From positions 3,583,001-3,647,000 of the forward strand of contig OZ005621.1 of the NCBI GenBank assembly GCA_963930655.1: a stretch of DNA of 64,000 bases. Reading direction: 5' to 3'. A program made the translations under genes and the position numbers. The notes beneath the pieces are model-generated. The model was not told the origin of the DNA, searched no databases, and saw nothing but the letters and a program-made list of their open reading frames with translations. The DNA comes from Myrica gale. Taxonomy: Eukaryota; Streptophyta; Magnoliopsida; Fagales; Myricaceae. Positions 61,979 to 64,000 of this stretch are shown piece by piece (position 1 is the first letter of the stretch; the number at the start of each line of letters is the position of its first letter).

Positions 61979-63016
61979 CAGAATTAATACAGGTGCTTCC
62001 AATGGACACGGGATTGCCTCCAATGGCTTGATTTCGTTCATTAAGGACCGCCTCTCAAGGAAGTTGGGAATCAATCTAAGAGTGTTAAGTGCTTGTGTCA
62101 CGTTGTCTTTTGTGTGTATAAATTTATTATCCCTTGTCTTGATCTCCAATGTGGTTTGGAATTTGAATAGCGATGTATATTGTCCTTGTTACTCAATACG
62201 GCATGTTCCCCGAAGGTCAAAAGGTCGATAATGGCATGGGTAAATTTTCTTCCATCATGGCTACCTCAGTGCAGGTTTTGGGCAGAATCATGGTGCTCTG
62301 CAAAGTGTCAGGGCGTGGCACGTGTTGGCAACTCCTCGTAACTTCAATGGCATCCTAACTCTCACGTGATGTCTAAATTACAACACACCTGAAAATGATT
62401 GAAAACCGCGAATTAAAGGCTGAAATTACAGCTCCCATGGGTATCCCTCCCCAGCTTCTCGAATCTCGACCAAGTTGTGGGGGGTGGGGGCCTAACTGGA
62501 CATCACCCAGAAACTCCATGTTTTGTTAGAACCAGACTCCATGTTTAGTTGACGTTAAATTCAGGACAGTCTAGCAATAAAGTTCCTGGTCACTGACTCA
62601 CTGTGTTAGGGTTCCTTTCTTCCTTCGGTGGGATGCTCCTATCTCCAGCGTAAAGTAGTGGAGAACATGATGATTTCTGTGGCCTGCAATGAACAAAATT
62701 AGCAACGGATACCGAAATCCCTATTGCCTTTTGACTCGAGAAAAACCTTTGTCAAATTAGACAGTCATTGATTTAGCTTTTAGATTGGACCTGATATATT
62801 TAATTGACCTAACGGTTCATATATATTTGTCGAACGTACGGGACGGGATGCAATATCTTAACTGCAGAAGATGAAACGGATTCTCATTGATAAAACATTG
62901 AGAACATGGAATAATATTAATCTTGGTCTCAACATTGTTGCTACGTCGTTTTCACTGTCTTGGATCATGTGTCCTAGAATTTGGAGTTGAGTAAATGAGA
63001 GAATCTCATGTACGGC
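61979..63016. other. Spacer after the GulLO gene
   Basis: The first few hundred bases are the GulLO 3' UTR. The rest is AT-rich without recognised genes. Confidence 0.5.
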
Positions 63017-64000
63017 CAGTGGCGGAGCCGAGGGGGGTCAAGCCGGGGCAGCTGCCCCCCTTGGTTCATATATATATATATATATATATTATATGTATTT
63101 TCCTATCTATTTTATATATATAGTTTAATGTGTTGTGGTTTATAAGTCAAGTCTTTCAACATTATGGCTTTTTTATTGTTTCTGTTCATTATATCTATTT
63201 TACTATAAAAATATATTCAATACATATATTTTCTACTTATAGAGTGCTAAAATCTGGCAATATAATCCCATTATTTTTGGGGAAAATTTATTTAGATTAG
63301 TTTGAAGAGTTGTTCAGCGGTAGAGTAGGTAGGAGAATTACATGTTGATTACTTGTCTCAAATTTCTCACATCCCATGCGTAAGAGAGAGGGAGAGAGGA
63401 GATATGGAGTTTATAAATCTTTGTTCATTTATATTTTGATTACTTAATATGCTGAACATGATAGTAACCTAGTAGACATATAAATGTTGTATATTTGAAG
63501 AGATTAGAACGTTGGTGTTTAAAGTTTTATTGTTTTTAATTTTGATTAGTGAATTGAATTGGTCGATGAATTTTCATTTTGTTTTGTTTAGATTATGGAT
63601 AAGTTTTGGATAAAAAAAAGTCAGCCAATGTGGAATCGCTTAGTACTCCTACTTTTGATGCGAATTTTAGTTCGAAAAGACCTTGTCTTTTGTTTAGTCT
63701 GAATTATATTATTGCTGACTCAAGGTTACGTAAAATCATTGAAGAATTTGATGTTGGGATTGGAGATTAAATTCGTAAGGAGTATTTGATCAAAATTCCT
63801 TGTCAATCACTTGGCTTGTTGGTCATGATTTTCCTAAGAAGCAAAATGGGAAAACAATGAGGGGTTTTAGAGAGTTATGGTTCAAAACCAATAAGCAATA
63901 TGAGAAAATAATGAGGAATTTTAGAGAGCTATGATTCAAAAATTATGAGTAAGAATATTTTTTAAGGAGTTACAGTAGTGTATTTCAATATTTGTAATGT
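63017..64000 (+). mobile_element. Left end and decayed 5' part of a TTF-type hAT transposon
   Basis: The terminal motif CAGTGGCGGAGCC at 63017 is a common plant hAT end. A (TA)n tract follows at 63068-63090. From about 63596 a frame starts MDKFWIKKSQP, and in another frame IIADSRLRKIIEEFDVGIGD appears. This is the N-terminal part of the TTF-zinc-finger/hAT-dimerisation transposase family. The frame is interrupted several times, so the copy is inactive. The element continues out of the window. Confidence 0.75.

Overview
The window is nuclear DNA from a flowering plant, most likely a dicot. Every gene is split by GT-AG introns into short exons, the AT-rich intergenic space is full of plant MITEs and other transposons, and every recognisable protein has its closest remembered relative in Arabidopsis-type plants. 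No bacterial operon, CRISPR array, rRNA or functional tRNA gene was seen. Exon maps were built by eye from splice sites and frame. Each complete coding sequence sums to a multiple of three with a single terminal stop.

Gene layout, left to right: the 3' part of a mitochondrial ribosomal protein gene (MRPL43, +, 1440-1810, first exon outside the window); eIF2A (-, 8682-3635, 13 coding exons, 527 aa); an intergenic stretch with MITEs, a long-inverted-repeat element and a GC-rich island (9450-16850); a non-autonomous hAT transposon (16853-19473); a small atypical bHLH factor of the bHLH153 type (+, 22185-24759, 139 aa); a plant SELENOF/Sep15 homologue (-, 28666-25541, 159 aa); an NPF3.1-like transporter (-, 32615-29767, 609 aa); a BAGP1-like C2-GRAM-VASt protein (-, 46168-34771, 18 coding exons, 586 aa); an uncharacterised, probably nuclear plant protein (+, 49723-53005, 525 aa); a nested transposon cluster (55257-59191); and an L-gulonolactone oxidase-like flavoenzyme (+, 59436-61978, 584 aa). 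The right edge runs into a decayed hAT transposase element (from 63017).

The genes do not form a pathway. They are ordinary housekeeping, transport, signalling and metabolic genes. The neighbouring bHLH153 and SELENOF genes appear to match an Arabidopsis chromosome 1 pair, and MRPL43 and BAGP1 may recall a chromosome 3 pair, so part of the order looks like ancient synteny.

I found no convincing undescribed biological system. The most interesting structures are the nested Mutator-like element carrying a clean solo LTR, the hAT element with an exact 8-bp target duplication and leader-like interior, two MITE families with several copies each, a 92-bp near-perfect hairpin, and a conserved nuclear-type protein of unknown function.
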